Source: JAZOTM01 sp045657625 (GTDB taxonomy: Bacteria > Bacillota > Clostridia > Lachnospirales > Lachnospiraceae). From it: DNA of 64,000 nt. Below the pieces are notes generated by a model, which saw nothing but the letters and a program-made list of their open reading frames with translations, had not been told where the DNA came from and made no database searches. How positions within the stretch are numbered: the stretch's first letter is position 1; each line of letters opens with the position of its first letter. The DNA lies in NCBI GenBank assembly GCA_045657625.1, contig JAZOTM010000009.1:68945-132944 (forward strand), written 5' to 3'. The position numbers were made by a program, and so were the translations under genes. Shown here in pieces: positions 1 through 8,467 of this stretch.

Positions 1-447
1 GGAGGTAAGTCCTGAGATTCTTTCGAGTTCCCGTACACGCTCTTCGTTAAGCTTTGCAACTTCAGCCTTTTCTTTTTCAAGGCTCTGCTCCTTTGCTGTA
101 CAACTAGCTTCGCGTCTCTCAACGGCGTCAAGTTTCTTGTCGATAGAAGCCTCTTTTTGTTCGATTCTTCTTTCGCTGCGCTGAACTTCTGCGCGTCGAT
201 CTTTCAGTTCTTTTTCCAATTCGTTACGAGTACGAATGGTCTCTTCCTGAACTTCGATGAGAGATTCACGTTTCTTTGTCTCAGCATTTACGACTGCATC
301 GTCAATAATCTGTCTTGCTTTTGCTTCTGCTGTCTGGATTTTAGAGCCTGCAGACTTTTCATAACGAACGGAAGCCACTACAGCAGTAACAACCACAGCA
401 ACAACAATCGCAATCAACACGACGATGATACATGCAACGATCGGCAT
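1..447 (-). CDS. rny: Ribonuclease Y, N-terminal part (cut by window edge)
   Basis: Reading the minus strand from an ATG at 447 gives 149 codons that run off the left edge. The protein begins MPIVACIIVVLIAIVIAV, a single membrane anchor, followed by a long charged helix rich in Glu, Lys and Arg, typical of the coiled coil of RNase Y (motif EKSAGSKIQTAEAKARQI). RNase Y is the membrane-bound endoribonuclease that starts mRNA decay in many Firmicutes; its KH and HD domains would lie outside the window. An AAGGAGGTG site sits about ten bases before the ATG and supports the start. It lies downstream of recX on the same strand with about a 100-base gap, and no clear terminator is visible between them. 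Family assignment is confident although only the anchor and coiled coil are visible. Confidence 0.88.
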   Translation of the reverse strand, partial: MPIVACIIVVLIAIVVAVVVTAVVASVRYEKSAGSKIQTAEAKARQIIDDAVVNAETKKRESLIEVQEETIRTRNELEKELKDRRAEVQRSERRIEQKEASIDKKLDAVERREASCTAKEQSLEKEKAEVAKLNEERVRELERISGLTS

Positions 448-550
448 TTGTACAGAAACACCTCCTTATTTAATTTTCATTGTACATATAACAAAAAATA
501 CTAATTACTGTCATAAATAACAACAATTAAATTTTACCTATTCTGAATGG

Positions 551-1159
551 TCATGTCAAGTATTCGCTGCATTTCATAACCCTTAAAATATCGGCACTTT
601 GAAAGCCTTTTCGGATTAAAAATCCATAGATTTTTTGCTTTTCTTTTTGGTCGCTTTCCTCATAAGAAAAGTTCTTTTTCTGCAGCCACATTTTAATATA
701 GGCATCTTCATCTCCCACATATTCTTCTTCCATGGCTGCCTCTATAATCTCTTTGGAAACGCCTTTCTCCATCAATTTCAGACGAAGCTTTCCCTTACTC
801 TCTTTGGCACAATGATAGCGAATATAGTTTTCTGCATAGCGCCTATCGTCCAAGAAATGCCTTTCTTTCAAATAAAAAACAGCCTCATCAATCATTTCCT
901 CAGGATAGCTATTTTCTTTTAATTTTCGGCGTATCTGTGCCTCTGTACGATCTTGCTTCTCTAACAAAAAAACCGCACGCTTTTTTACACGGATTTGTAG
1001 TTTTTTTGCAAGAGCTTCATATTCCGTTTCAGAGAGCTCCAACCCCTCTTCCGGGAAGAGGGGTTTTAATTCTCCTTTGTAAAAAACCATACGGTTTCCA
1101 TTATCAAACGTCAGGGCAACTTTGCCTTTTTCTAATTGTTCGACTTTATCGATTCTCAT
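551..1159 (-). CDS. recX: Regulatory protein RecX
   Basis: A 202-residue protein beginning MRIDKVEQLEKGKVAL. It has the three-helix RecX repeats, e.g. LEKQDRTEAQIRRKLKEN and YLKERHFLDDRRYAENYI, near residues 65-110. RecX binds RecA filaments and limits RecA activity in recombination and the SOS response. The ATG lies two bases after the recA stop codon, so the two genes are very likely cotranscribed and perhaps translationally coupled; the ribosome site within the recA tail is weak (GAAG). Length is normal for the Firmicute family, which has an N-terminal extension compared with the E. coli protein. Confidence 0.93.
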   Translation of the reverse strand: MRIDKVEQLEKGKVALTFDNGNRMVFYKGELKPLFPEEGLELSETEYEALAKKLQIRVKKRAVFLLEKQDRTEAQIRRKLKENSYPEEMIDEAVFYLKERHFLDDRRYAENYIRYHCAKESKGKLRLKLMEKGVSKEIIEAAMEEEYVGDEDAYIKMWLQKKNFSYEESDQKEKQKIYGFLIRKGFQSADILRVMKCSEYLT

Positions 1160-1161
1160 TT

Positions 1162-2247
1162 TTATACTTCTTCAGTTTTCTTTTTTGAAACAGTCTCTTT
1201 TTTCTCTGCTTCCGGTTCTACCACATCATCACCAATCTCATAGTGTGCACGTACAATCTTCTCAATATCTGCGCAAATCTGTGGGTTGTCACGCAAAAAC
1301 TGCTTTGCATTTTCACGTCCCTGGCCAATCTTGTCTCCATTGTACGCAAACCAAGCACCGGATTTCTGAATCACATCAATATCCACAGCAAGATCCAGCA
1401 AATCTCCTTCTTTGGAAATACCCTTTCCAAACATAATATCAAATTCTGCTTCCTTGAATGGAGGTGCAATCTTATTCTTTACAACCTTAACTCTGGTACG
1501 GTTACCGATAATCTCTCCACCCTGCTTCAAAGACTCAATACGACGAATATCCATACGTACGGAAGAATAGAACTTCAATGCTCGACCACCTGTCGTTGTC
1601 TCAGGGTTACCGAACATAACACCAATCTTTTCACGTAACTGATTGATAAAGATAACCACACAATCCGTTTTACTAATCACAGCAGTCAATTTACGAAGCG
1701 CCTGAGACATCAAACGAGCCTGTAATCCCATATGAGAATCACCCATGTCTCCGTCGATTTCTGCCTTTGGCACAAGCGCAGCAACAGAGTCTACAATCAC
1801 GATATCAACAGCACCGGAACGCACCATTGTCTCACAGATTTCCAAAGCCTGTTCCCCACTATCCGGCTGAGAAATATATAAGTTGTCGATATCAACACCA
1901 ATATTCTTTGCATATACCGGATCGAGCGCATGCTCTGCATCAATAAATCCTGCAATACCGCCTCTCTTCTGTACTTCTGCAACTGCGTGCAAAGCAACAG
2001 TTGTCTTACCACTGGATTCCGGTCCATACATCTCGATAATACGTCCCTTTGGAAGTCCTCCAAGTCCAAGAGCTATGTCCAAACTAATAGAACCTGTAGG
2101 AACAGTCTCTACATTCATATTTACAGTTGGATCACCTAATTTCATAACAGATCCTTTACCATACTGTTTTTCAATCTGTGAAATAGCGGCATCCAACGCT
2201 TTTAACTTTTCTTCTTTTGCTACATCATTCTTTGTATCTCTTGCCAT
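1162..2247 (-). CDS. recA: Recombinase RecA
   Basis: A 361-residue RecA. The Walker A motif GPESSGKTT is near residue 75, the Walker B region (DIVIVDSVAAL) near 150, and the DNA-binding loop regions (MGLQARLMSQALRKL; NQLREKIGVMFGNPETTTGG) follow in order. RecA forms filaments on single-stranded DNA, pairs strands in homologous recombination and triggers LexA self-cleavage. The ATG is preceded by AAGGAGAACGTT. A LexA box and a good sigma-A promoter lie directly upstream, so SOS control can be seen in the sequence. The C-terminus is acidic and then lysine-rich, as usual. recX follows after two bases. Confidence 0.98.
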   Translation of the reverse strand: MARDTKNDVAKEEKLKALDAAISQIEKQYGKGSVMKLGDPTVNMNVETVPTGSISLDIALGLGGLPKGRIIEMYGPESSGKTTVALHAVAEVQKRGGIAGFIDAEHALDPVYAKNIGVDIDNLYISQPDSGEQALEICETMVRSGAVDIVIVDSVAALVPKAEIDGDMGDSHMGLQARLMSQALRKLTAVISKTDCVVIFINQLREKIGVMFGNPETTTGGRALKFYSSVRMDIRRIESLKQGGEIIGNRTRVKVVKNKIAPPFKEAEFDIMFGKGISKEGDLLDLAVDIDVIQKSGAWFAYNGDKIGQGRENAKQFLRDNPQICADIEKIVRAHYEIGDDVVEPEAEKKETVSKKKTEEV

Positions 2248-2262
2248 AACGTTCTCCTTTTC

Positions 2263-2276
2263 CGAACTAATGTTCG
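2263..2276. promoter_or_regulatory. LexA (SOS) box of recA
   Basis: The palindrome CGAACTAATGTTCG matches the Gram-positive LexA/DinR consensus CGAAC-N4-GTTCG exactly. It lies just downstream of the recA -10 element and 16 bases upstream of the recA ATG, where a bound repressor would block transcription. Confidence 0.93.
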
Positions 2277-2288
2277 TGTTCTTTAATT

Positions 2289-2317
2289 ATAGTATATTAC
2301 TTTATTTTGGATGTCAA
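2289..2317 (-). promoter_or_regulatory. recA promoter
   Basis: On the minus strand TTGACA (2317-2312) and TACTAT (2294-2289) are separated by exactly 17 bases, a near-consensus sigma-A promoter. An overlapping TATAAT lies three bases further on. The LexA box is just downstream. Confidence 0.8.
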
Positions 2318-2440
2318 TAAAAATGTGGTACATGAAGTGGTATTTTTTTTGGCTATTATCAATATTTGAATTCTCTTAGCCGGCTTTGGACATTTACAGT
2401 CACCGGGCAGGAAATTTGGCGAAGATTTCCCCCCAACAAA

Positions 2441-2466
2441 ATAGACCTGCTTAAAAGCAGGTCTAT
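2441..2466 (-). terminator. Probable intrinsic terminator of prfC
   Basis: A perfect 10-base-pair stem (ATAGACCTGC / GCAGGTCTAT) with a six-base loop lies about 100 bases past the prfC stop. On the minus strand it is followed by TTTGTT, a weak U-tract, so termination is likely but perhaps incomplete. Confidence 0.6.
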
Positions 2467-2562
2467 CGTAACACACTTTATCTCTCCCCTCCTAATAAAA
2501 AAAGTGGAAACTTTTTCGCATTTTTCTAGGCTTGGCAGAGAAAATTTTATATTTTTTAATAT

Positions 2563-4155
2563 TTAGTTCTTGCTGAATTCGGTTAACTGCAAGTTTTCGT
2601 TGCGGTCCAAAGTCATGCCAACGCTCCAAGCGTTTACAAAGAGCAACAATGGATTGCCCTTCATGTCCACAACCTTCTTCATATCGGATGTACCCTGAAT
2701 CTTTTCTACATCCACTTCTTCCTTGTTTGCAATCCAACGAATGTGTTCGTATGGAAGGTTTTCCAGACGAATTTCTACGTTGTATTCGTTTTCCAAACGG
2801 AATTTCAAAACATCAAACTGTAAGACACCGACAACACCGACGATGATTTCCTCCATACCAGACTGGAATTCCTGGAAAATCTGAATTGCACCTTCCTGAG
2901 CAATCTGGGTCACGCCCTTTACAAACTGCTTACGCTTCATGGTATCCAGCTGGCGCACTCTTGCAAAATGCTCCGGTGCAAACGTCGGAATTCCTTCAAA
3001 TTCGATGTTTTCTTTTGCAGTGGTAATGGTGTCACCAATAGAGAAAATACCCGGATCAAAAACACCGATAATATCCCCCGCATAGGCCTCTTCTACGATT
3101 TTACGGTCATCTGCCATCATCTGCTGAGGCTGAGATAATTTCATGGTTTTATTGCCCTGAATATGCTTTACTTCCATGCCGGCTTCGAATTTACCGGAAC
3201 AGATACGCATAAAGGCAATACGGTCACGATGATTTTTATTCATATTCGCCTGAATTTTAAACACAAAGGCAGAAAAATCAGGAGAAAATGGATCTACTTC
3301 CCCAATGCTGGACATACGAGGCAATGGAGAATAAGTCATCTTTAAGAAGTGTTTCAAAAAGGTTTCTACACCAAAGTTTGTCAAAGCAGAACCAAAGAAT
3401 ACCGGAGACAATTCACCCTTAGAAACAAGGTCCATATCAAATTCTGCACTGGCACCGTCTAAGAGCTCGATTTCATCCATTAACGTTTGCTTAAAGGATG
3501 CACCGATTTCTTCTTCACACATTGGGTCATCAATGTCATATTCTTTTCCAACACCTTCCTTGGTACCCTTCAAGGTATCTTGGAACGTCATGACTTTCTT
3601 GGTGTTTCGATCATAAACACCCTTAAAATTCTTTCCGGAACCAATTGGCCAATTGATTGGGCAAGTTGCAATTCCAAGTTCTTTTTCAATTTCATCCAAC
3701 AATTCAAACGTATCGTTGGCATCACGATCCATTTTGTTGATAAAGGTAAAAATCGGAATATGTCTCATGACACAAACCTTAAAAAGCTTTCTGGTCTGTG
3801 CCTCGACACCCTTGCTTCCGTCAATGACCATTACCGCAGAATCCGCAGCCATCAAAGTACGATAGGTATCTTCCGAGAAGTCCTGATGTCCCGGTGTATC
3901 CAAAATATTGATGCAATAACCATCATAGTTAAACTGAAGTACCGAGGATGTTACAGAAATACCTCTCTGCTTTTCAATTTCCATCCAGTCAGAAACTGTG
4001 TGTCTTGCAGTTGCCTTTCCTTTTACAGAACCGGCTAAATTAATAGCTCCACCATAAAGCAAAAACTTTTCTGTTAAAGTCGTTTTTCCGGCATCCGGAT
4101 GGGAAATAATGGCGAAGGTTCTTCTTTTTTCTATTTCTTTCTTTAAATCTGCCAC
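2563..4155 (-). CDS. prfC: Peptide chain release factor 3 (RF3)
   Basis: A 530-residue translational GTPase. G1 is SHPDAGKTT near residue 19, followed by RGISVTS (G2), DTPGHQDF (G3) and NKMDRD (G4), then the RF3-specific C-terminal domains. RF3 recycles RF1/RF2 from the ribosome after peptide release. The start is GTG at 4155, eight bases after AGGAGG; this GTG start is well supported. Length matches the family. It stands alone between rpsU and recA on the same strand. Confidence 0.96.
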   Translation of the reverse strand: MADLKKEIEKRRTFAIISHPDAGKTTLTEKFLLYGGAINLAGSVKGKATARHTVSDWMEIEKQRGISVTSSVLQFNYDGYCINILDTPGHQDFSEDTYRTLMAADSAVMVIDGSKGVEAQTRKLFKVCVMRHIPIFTFINKMDRDANDTFELLDEIEKELGIATCPINWPIGSGKNFKGVYDRNTKKVMTFQDTLKGTKEGVGKEYDIDDPMCEEEIGASFKQTLMDEIELLDGASAEFDMDLVSKGELSPVFFGSALTNFGVETFLKHFLKMTYSPLPRMSSIGEVDPFSPDFSAFVFKIQANMNKNHRDRIAFMRICSGKFEAGMEVKHIQGNKTMKLSQPQQMMADDRKIVEEAYAGDIIGVFDPGIFSIGDTITTAKENIEFEGIPTFAPEHFARVRQLDTMKRKQFVKGVTQIAQEGAIQIFQEFQSGMEEIIVGVVGVLQFDVLKFRLENEYNVEIRLENLPYEHIRWIANKEEVDVEKIQGTSDMKKVVDMKGNPLLLFVNAWSVGMTLDRNENLQLTEFSKN

Positions 4156-4262
4156 AGCGGCCTCCTCATAATTTGTTTTCTATCTTAAATGCAACTCTGT
4201 ATTTTTTATAATAAGTCATGCAATGGTTTTTTATGTCATAGGGATGAAATTCCCCATCACAT

Positions 4263-4290
4263 AAAAAGAGCATGTCCGCAGACATGCTCT
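4263..4290 (-). terminator. Intrinsic terminator of rpsU
   Basis: The stem AGAGCATGTC / GACATGCTCT with a CGCA loop lies directly after the rpsU stop and is followed on the minus strand by TTTTTATG. Confidence 0.88.
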
Positions 4291-4296
4291 CCAATA

Positions 4297-4473
4297 CTAA
4301 TTGTATTTTCTTTTTCTAGCTGCTTCAGACTTCTTCTTACGTCTTACGCTTGGCTTTTCGTAATGTTCTCTTTTACGAATCTCCTGCTGGATTCCAGCCT
4401 TTGCGCAATTTCTCTTGAATCTACGTAATGCGCTATCTAAAGTCTCGTTTTCTTTTACAGTAACACTAGACAT
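4297..4473 (-). CDS. rpsU: Small ribosomal subunit protein S21
   Basis: A 58-residue basic protein beginning MSSVTVKENETLDSALRR and ending in a Lys/Arg-rich tail (RRKKKSEAARKRKYN). This is the full form of S21, a 30S protein that helps initiation. GGAGG lies a few bases upstream of the ATG and a strong terminator follows. It lies between alaS and prfC; the 125-base gap after alaS shows no clear hairpin, so some readthrough from alaS is possible. Confidence 0.96.
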   Translation of the reverse strand: MSSVTVKENETLDSALRRFKRNCAKAGIQQEIRKREHYEKPSVRRKKKSEAARKRKYN

Positions 4474-4598
4474 AATTCACACCTAACCTCCCTCCAGTTG
4501 TTTACTTGTGCATATTCAACTGATTGGGTATATTCTTTGCACTAGAAAATATTTTATCATACATTCCGGTTCTGTCAAGTGATTTATCAAAATTTTTC

Positions 4599-7256
4599 TT
4601 AAGAAATCATTCCTGCCAAAACGTCCTGTGTAGCGGCAATTGCTTCCGGAATGCCTTCCGGTTTCTTACCTCCGGCCTGTGCCATATTTGGACGGCCACC
4701 GCCGCCTCCGCCTACAAGAGCTGCAATACCCTTTATCAAGTTACCGGCATGTGCGCCTTTTTCCATAGCGCCATCTGTAGCCATAGCAATTAAGTTTACC
4801 TTTCCGTCTACGCCGGAAGCTAAAACTACGACACCTTCGCCGATTTTTGCCTTTAATTGATCGCCTAAATCGCGAAGACCATTCATATCTACGCCATCTA
4901 CCTGTGCAGCCAAGAGTTTCACACCCTTTACTTCCACAAGACGATCCATAACATCGCCCAATGCATCCTTTGCGGCCTTGCTCTTCAAAGATTCTAATTC
5001 AGAATTCAATTCTTTGATTTCAGCCTGCATATGCATGATACGATCTGTTAAGTTTGCAGGTGTGGTCTTTGCTGCTTTTGCAGCTTCTGCCAAATCCTGT
5101 TCCAACTTCTTGTAATAGTTCAAAACATTGTCGCCGGTAAGGGCTTCAATTCTACGAACACCCGCTGCAACACCACTTTCAGATAAAATCTTGAAGGTAG
5201 TGATTTCAGATGTATTTGCTACGTGAGTACCACCACAGAATTCTTTCGAGTAGTCTCCCATGGAAACGACACGTACCTTTTCATCGTACTTCTCGCCAAA
5301 CAAAGCCATAGCACCGGTCTTCTTTGCTTCTTCAATGCTCATCACGTCTGTCTGAACCGGAATTGCCTCTGCGATTTTTTCATTAACAGCCTTTTCTACT
5401 GCTTCGATTTCCTCTGCAGTCATAGCCTGGAAATGACTAAAGTCAAAACGGGTTCTTTCGCTATCCTGATAAGAACCGGCCTGCTCTACGTGTGTACCTA
5501 AGACATCACGAAGTGCCTTCTGCAATAAGTGTGTTGCAGAATGATTGCGGCAAGTTTTCTTACGCAAATCAGCGTCTACTTTCAAAGTAACGGTATCAGA
5601 AAGTTTTAACATACCGGAAACCATCTTTCCAATATGACCAACCTTTCCACCCATTAATTTTACAGTATCTTCTACAAGGAATTCGCCATCCTTTGAAACG
5701 ATCACACCCTTGTCCCCCTGCTGACCACCCATGGTAGCATAAAATACTGTTTCGCCGGTAATAATGGTACCAACCTGACCTTCTGTCAACGCATCTACCA
5801 CTTCATCTTCTGTAGTAAGCGCTAAAATAGAAGATTCGTTTTCTAATTTATCATAACCAACAAACTGAGAAGTGATTGCCGGATTCAAAGATTCGTATAC
5901 CGTCACATCTGCTCCCATGTAGTTGGTCACTTTACGAGCTTTACGAGCCTTATTTCTCTGCTCTTCCATGCAAGCCTTAAAGCCAGCTTCGTCATAAGAG
6001 AAGCCCTTTTCTTCTAAGATTTCTGCTGTTAAATCAACAGGGAAACCATAGGTATCATATAACTTGAAGGTGTTTTCTCCGGAAAGAACTTTTTCTCCAT
6101 TTGCTTCCATGGTGCTTTCCATTTCTTCCAAAATAGCAAGACCCTGATCCAATGTTTTGCTGAATTTATCTTCTTCCTGTGTCAAAACATTCAAAATGAA
6201 GGTTTTCTTTTCTTCTAATTCCGGATATCCATCTTTGCTTTCATTGATCACTGTCTGTGCCAATTCTGCAAGGAAAGCCCCTTCAATGCCAAGAATCTTT
6301 CCGTGTCTTGCGGCACGACGAATAATACGACGGAGTACATATCCTCTTCCCTCGTTTGAAGGCATGATACCGTCGGAAACCATAAAAGTAGAAGAACGAA
6401 TATGATCTGTAATCAAACGAATAGAAACATCATCCAGCGCATCTACCTGATAAGTCTTCTTGGACAATTCACAGACCTTATCACGAATTGCTTTCATGGT
6501 GTCTACGTCAAATACAGAATCCACATCCTGCATAACAACTGCAAGACGTTCCAATCCCATACCGGTATCGATGTTTTTTTGTATCAATTCGGTATAATTG
6601 CCTTTTCCGTCATTTTCAAACTGGGTAAAGACATTATTCCATACTTCCATGTAACGATCACAATCGCAGCCTACTTTACAATCTGCTTTGCCGCAGCCAT
6701 ATTTTTCTCCGCGATCGTAATAAATTTCAGAACAAGGACCGCATGGACCGGCACCATGTTCCCAGAAGTTATCGCATTCACCGGTTTCCGGGTCACGATA
6801 AAAACGAGTGATTTTATCTGCCGGCACGCCGATTTCCTTTGTCCATATTTCAAACGCTTCTTCGTCTTCTCCGTAAATAGATGGATATAATCTTTCCGGA
6901 TCCAATTCCAAAACCTTTGTCAAAAATTCCCAAGACCAGGCAATGGCCTCATGTTTAAAGTAATCGCCAAAGGAGAAGTTTCCGAGCATCTCAAAAAAAG
7001 TAAGATGTCTGGCTGTCTTACCTACATTTTCAATATCACCTGTACGAATACATTTCTGGCAGGTGGTTACTCTTCTCTTTGGTGGAATCTCCTGGCCGGT
7101 AAAATATGGCTTCAAAGGTGCCATGCCGGCATTAATCAATAACAAACTGTTATCATTGTGTGGTACCAATGAAAAACTGTTCATTCTAAGATGTTCCTTG
7201 CTTTCAAAAAATTCAAGGTACATCCTTCTCAAATCATTTACTCCGTATTGCTTCAC
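4599..7256 (-). CDS. alaS: Alanine--tRNA ligase
   Basis: An 885-residue class II synthetase that charges tRNA-Ala. It has the N-terminal catalytic domain (NSFSLVPHNDNSLLLINAGM; TTCQKCIRTGDIENVG), the editing domain with its zinc-ligand motifs (NHSATHLLQKALRDVLG near 565 and CGGTHVANTSEI near 665), and the C-terminal DHHA1-type region with the glycine run LVGGGGGGRPNMAQAGG. The start is GTG at 7256, preceded by GGAGGTTAGTT. Length is normal. A small membrane protein gene lies 29 bases upstream on the same strand. Confidence 0.97.
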   Translation of the reverse strand: MKQYGVNDLRRMYLEFFESKEHLRMNSFSLVPHNDNSLLLINAGMAPLKPYFTGQEIPPKRRVTTCQKCIRTGDIENVGKTARHLTFFEMLGNFSFGDYFKHEAIAWSWEFLTKVLELDPERLYPSIYGEDEEAFEIWTKEIGVPADKITRFYRDPETGECDNFWEHGAGPCGPCSEIYYDRGEKYGCGKADCKVGCDCDRYMEVWNNVFTQFENDGKGNYTELIQKNIDTGMGLERLAVVMQDVDSVFDVDTMKAIRDKVCELSKKTYQVDALDDVSIRLITDHIRSSTFMVSDGIMPSNEGRGYVLRRIIRRAARHGKILGIEGAFLAELAQTVINESKDGYPELEEKKTFILNVLTQEEDKFSKTLDQGLAILEEMESTMEANGEKVLSGENTFKLYDTYGFPVDLTAEILEEKGFSYDEAGFKACMEEQRNKARKARKVTNYMGADVTVYESLNPAITSQFVGYDKLENESSILALTTEDEVVDALTEGQVGTIITGETVFYATMGGQQGDKGVIVSKDGEFLVEDTVKLMGGKVGHIGKMVSGMLKLSDTVTLKVDADLRKKTCRNHSATHLLQKALRDVLGTHVEQAGSYQDSERTRFDFSHFQAMTAEEIEAVEKAVNEKIAEAIPVQTDVMSIEEAKKTGAMALFGEKYDEKVRVVSMGDYSKEFCGGTHVANTSEITTFKILSESGVAAGVRRIEALTGDNVLNYYKKLEQDLAEAAKAAKTTPANLTDRIMHMQAEIKELNSELESLKSKAAKDALGDVMDRLVEVKGVKLLAAQVDGVDMNGLRDLGDQLKAKIGEGVVVLASGVDGKVNLIAMATDGAMEKGAHAGNLIKGIAALVGGGGGGRPNMAQAGGKKPEGIPEAIAATQDVLAGMIS

Positions 7257-7285
7257 AACTAACCTCCAAGACTTGCAAAAAAGCT

Positions 7286-7450
7286 CTAGTTCTCAGCTTT
7301 TTCCTCATTTTCGGACGCGGCTGCAGCAGCCAAATCCTTTGCGTCCTTATTCGCACGCAATTTCTTGCCGGCAAATACACCGCAAACGGCGATTGCCATC
7401 AAAATAATCATAATAATGAAATACTGCAAAAAACTCGCTAAAAATGCCAT
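7286..7450 (-). CDS. Small single-pass membrane protein
   Basis: A 54-residue protein from the ATG at 7450, which has AGGAGG nine bases upstream; longer in-frame starts lack such a site. Residues 3-28 (SFLQYFIIMIILMAIAVCG) form one membrane helix, followed by basic residues (GKKLRAN) and an acidic Ala/Glu tail. The positive residues after the helix suggest an N-out topology. Function is unknown; it sits just upstream of alaS and may share its transcript. Confidence 0.72.
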   Translation of the reverse strand: MAFLASFLQYFIIMIILMAIAVCGVFAGKKLRANKDAKDLAAAAASENEEKAEN

Positions 7451-7512
7451 GGTAAAATCCTCCTTTTGATAGTGCCATAACTTGTTTATTATAAAATAGT
7501 TCACACTACTTT

Positions 7513-8334
7513 TCAATATTGTTCTTGGCGAATTCCCACTTCTGCAGGGGGACAAAGTTCCACATAACTGGTGACTTTCCCGTCCTCGAATTCAAACACC
7601 TGATTTTCATCGGTGATTTCCATCACGCGCTCTGCAAAAGCTGCATTGTCACATCGCTCTTTCCATCTTTGTATATTGGAATAATCTCGCCACATATGCA
7701 TAGGAAACACATAGGGACAAGAAGTATTCTTCATAAAGTAATCAAACCCTTGAAAAGCAAATTCTTTTTGACGCGGGTCCATTACAACAAAGGCTGCATG
7801 GATGGGTTTCTCCTTCAAATAGGAAACCTGTCTTTTGTATTCTCTTCGACTCTTCCCGTTAATCAAATCTCCGGCCCCTTCCATGGACCAATCATTCAAA
7901 TCTCCGGAGTGGTAAAAACATTTCCCCTCTGCCTGCACATAATAGGCAACACCCGCATCGGTAGAACGTAAGGTGTGAATCTTCACATCTTCTATTTCGT
8001 AATCCTTACTATCCGTCACATAGCAAAGGTGTTCTTTTAAACGCTCTACGTCAAAGCCATGTTTTCGTAAAAAATTCGGAGATGCTTTTGCATCCTTAGA
8101 TACCACAAAGGTCACATTCGGATAACGATCCAGCAACCGATAATTATCCAAATCAAAATGATCCCGATGCTTGTGTGAGGCGAAAAAAAGAATCTTTTTC
8201 TCTAACGAAAGCTCCGGTAAAAAACCTTGAAATCCCACTTCTGAAACCTGGTTTTTGTCGAAATAATCAAATACCAAGATATGTTCTTCTAATTCAATGA
8301 TGAAACTACTATGATGTATAAATATAATTTTCAT
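7513..8334 (-). CDS. MBL-fold metal-dependent hydrolase
   Basis: A 273-residue metallo-beta-lactamase-fold protein. The start MKIIFIHHSSFII is typical of the UlaG-like branch. The metal motif HxHxDH appears as SHKHRDHFD near residue 54, a second ligand region is FYHSGDLNDW near 140, and a late histidine lies in FPMHMWRDY near 213. The substrate cannot be read from the sequence; members act on phosphoesters, lactones or thioesters. AAAAGG precedes the ATG. It is followed by the small membrane protein and alaS on the same strand. Confidence 0.82.
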   Translation of the reverse strand: MKIIFIHHSSFIIELEEHILVFDYFDKNQVSEVGFQGFLPELSLEKKILFFASHKHRDHFDLDNYRLLDRYPNVTFVVSKDAKASPNFLRKHGFDVERLKEHLCYVTDSKDYEIEDVKIHTLRSTDAGVAYYVQAEGKCFYHSGDLNDWSMEGAGDLINGKSRREYKRQVSYLKEKPIHAAFVVMDPRQKEFAFQGFDYFMKNTSCPYVFPMHMWRDYSNIQRWKERCDNAAFAERVMEITDENQVFEFEDGKVTSYVELCPPAEVGIRQEQY

Positions 8335-8420
8335 ACCTTTTATTTTATCACATTTCTTTCATTATGAAAAAGAATTTCCTCTCACATGGCGTTTTTCCTA
8401 TCGCAAAATTCTCTACGATA

Positions 8421-8461
8421 GAAAAGAAAGAGTCGCTTTCCAATCTGTTTGAAAGCGACTC
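8421..8461 (-). terminator. Intrinsic terminator of malQ
   Basis: An 11-base-pair stem (GAGTCGCTTTC / GAAAGCGACTC) starts seven bases past the malQ stop; on the minus strand it is followed by the T-rich TTTCTTTTC. Confidence 0.85.
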
Positions 8462-8467
8462 CCCAAA

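Noticed and set aside
3487..4038. Long plus-strand frame inside prfC
   Set aside because: It is a shadow of the strongly conserved RF3 frame, has no ribosome site and no family-like sequence.
7286..7555. Longer 89-codon form of the small membrane protein
   Set aside because: The extra N-terminus overlaps the MBL gene and has no ribosome site; AGGAGG supports the ATG at 7450.
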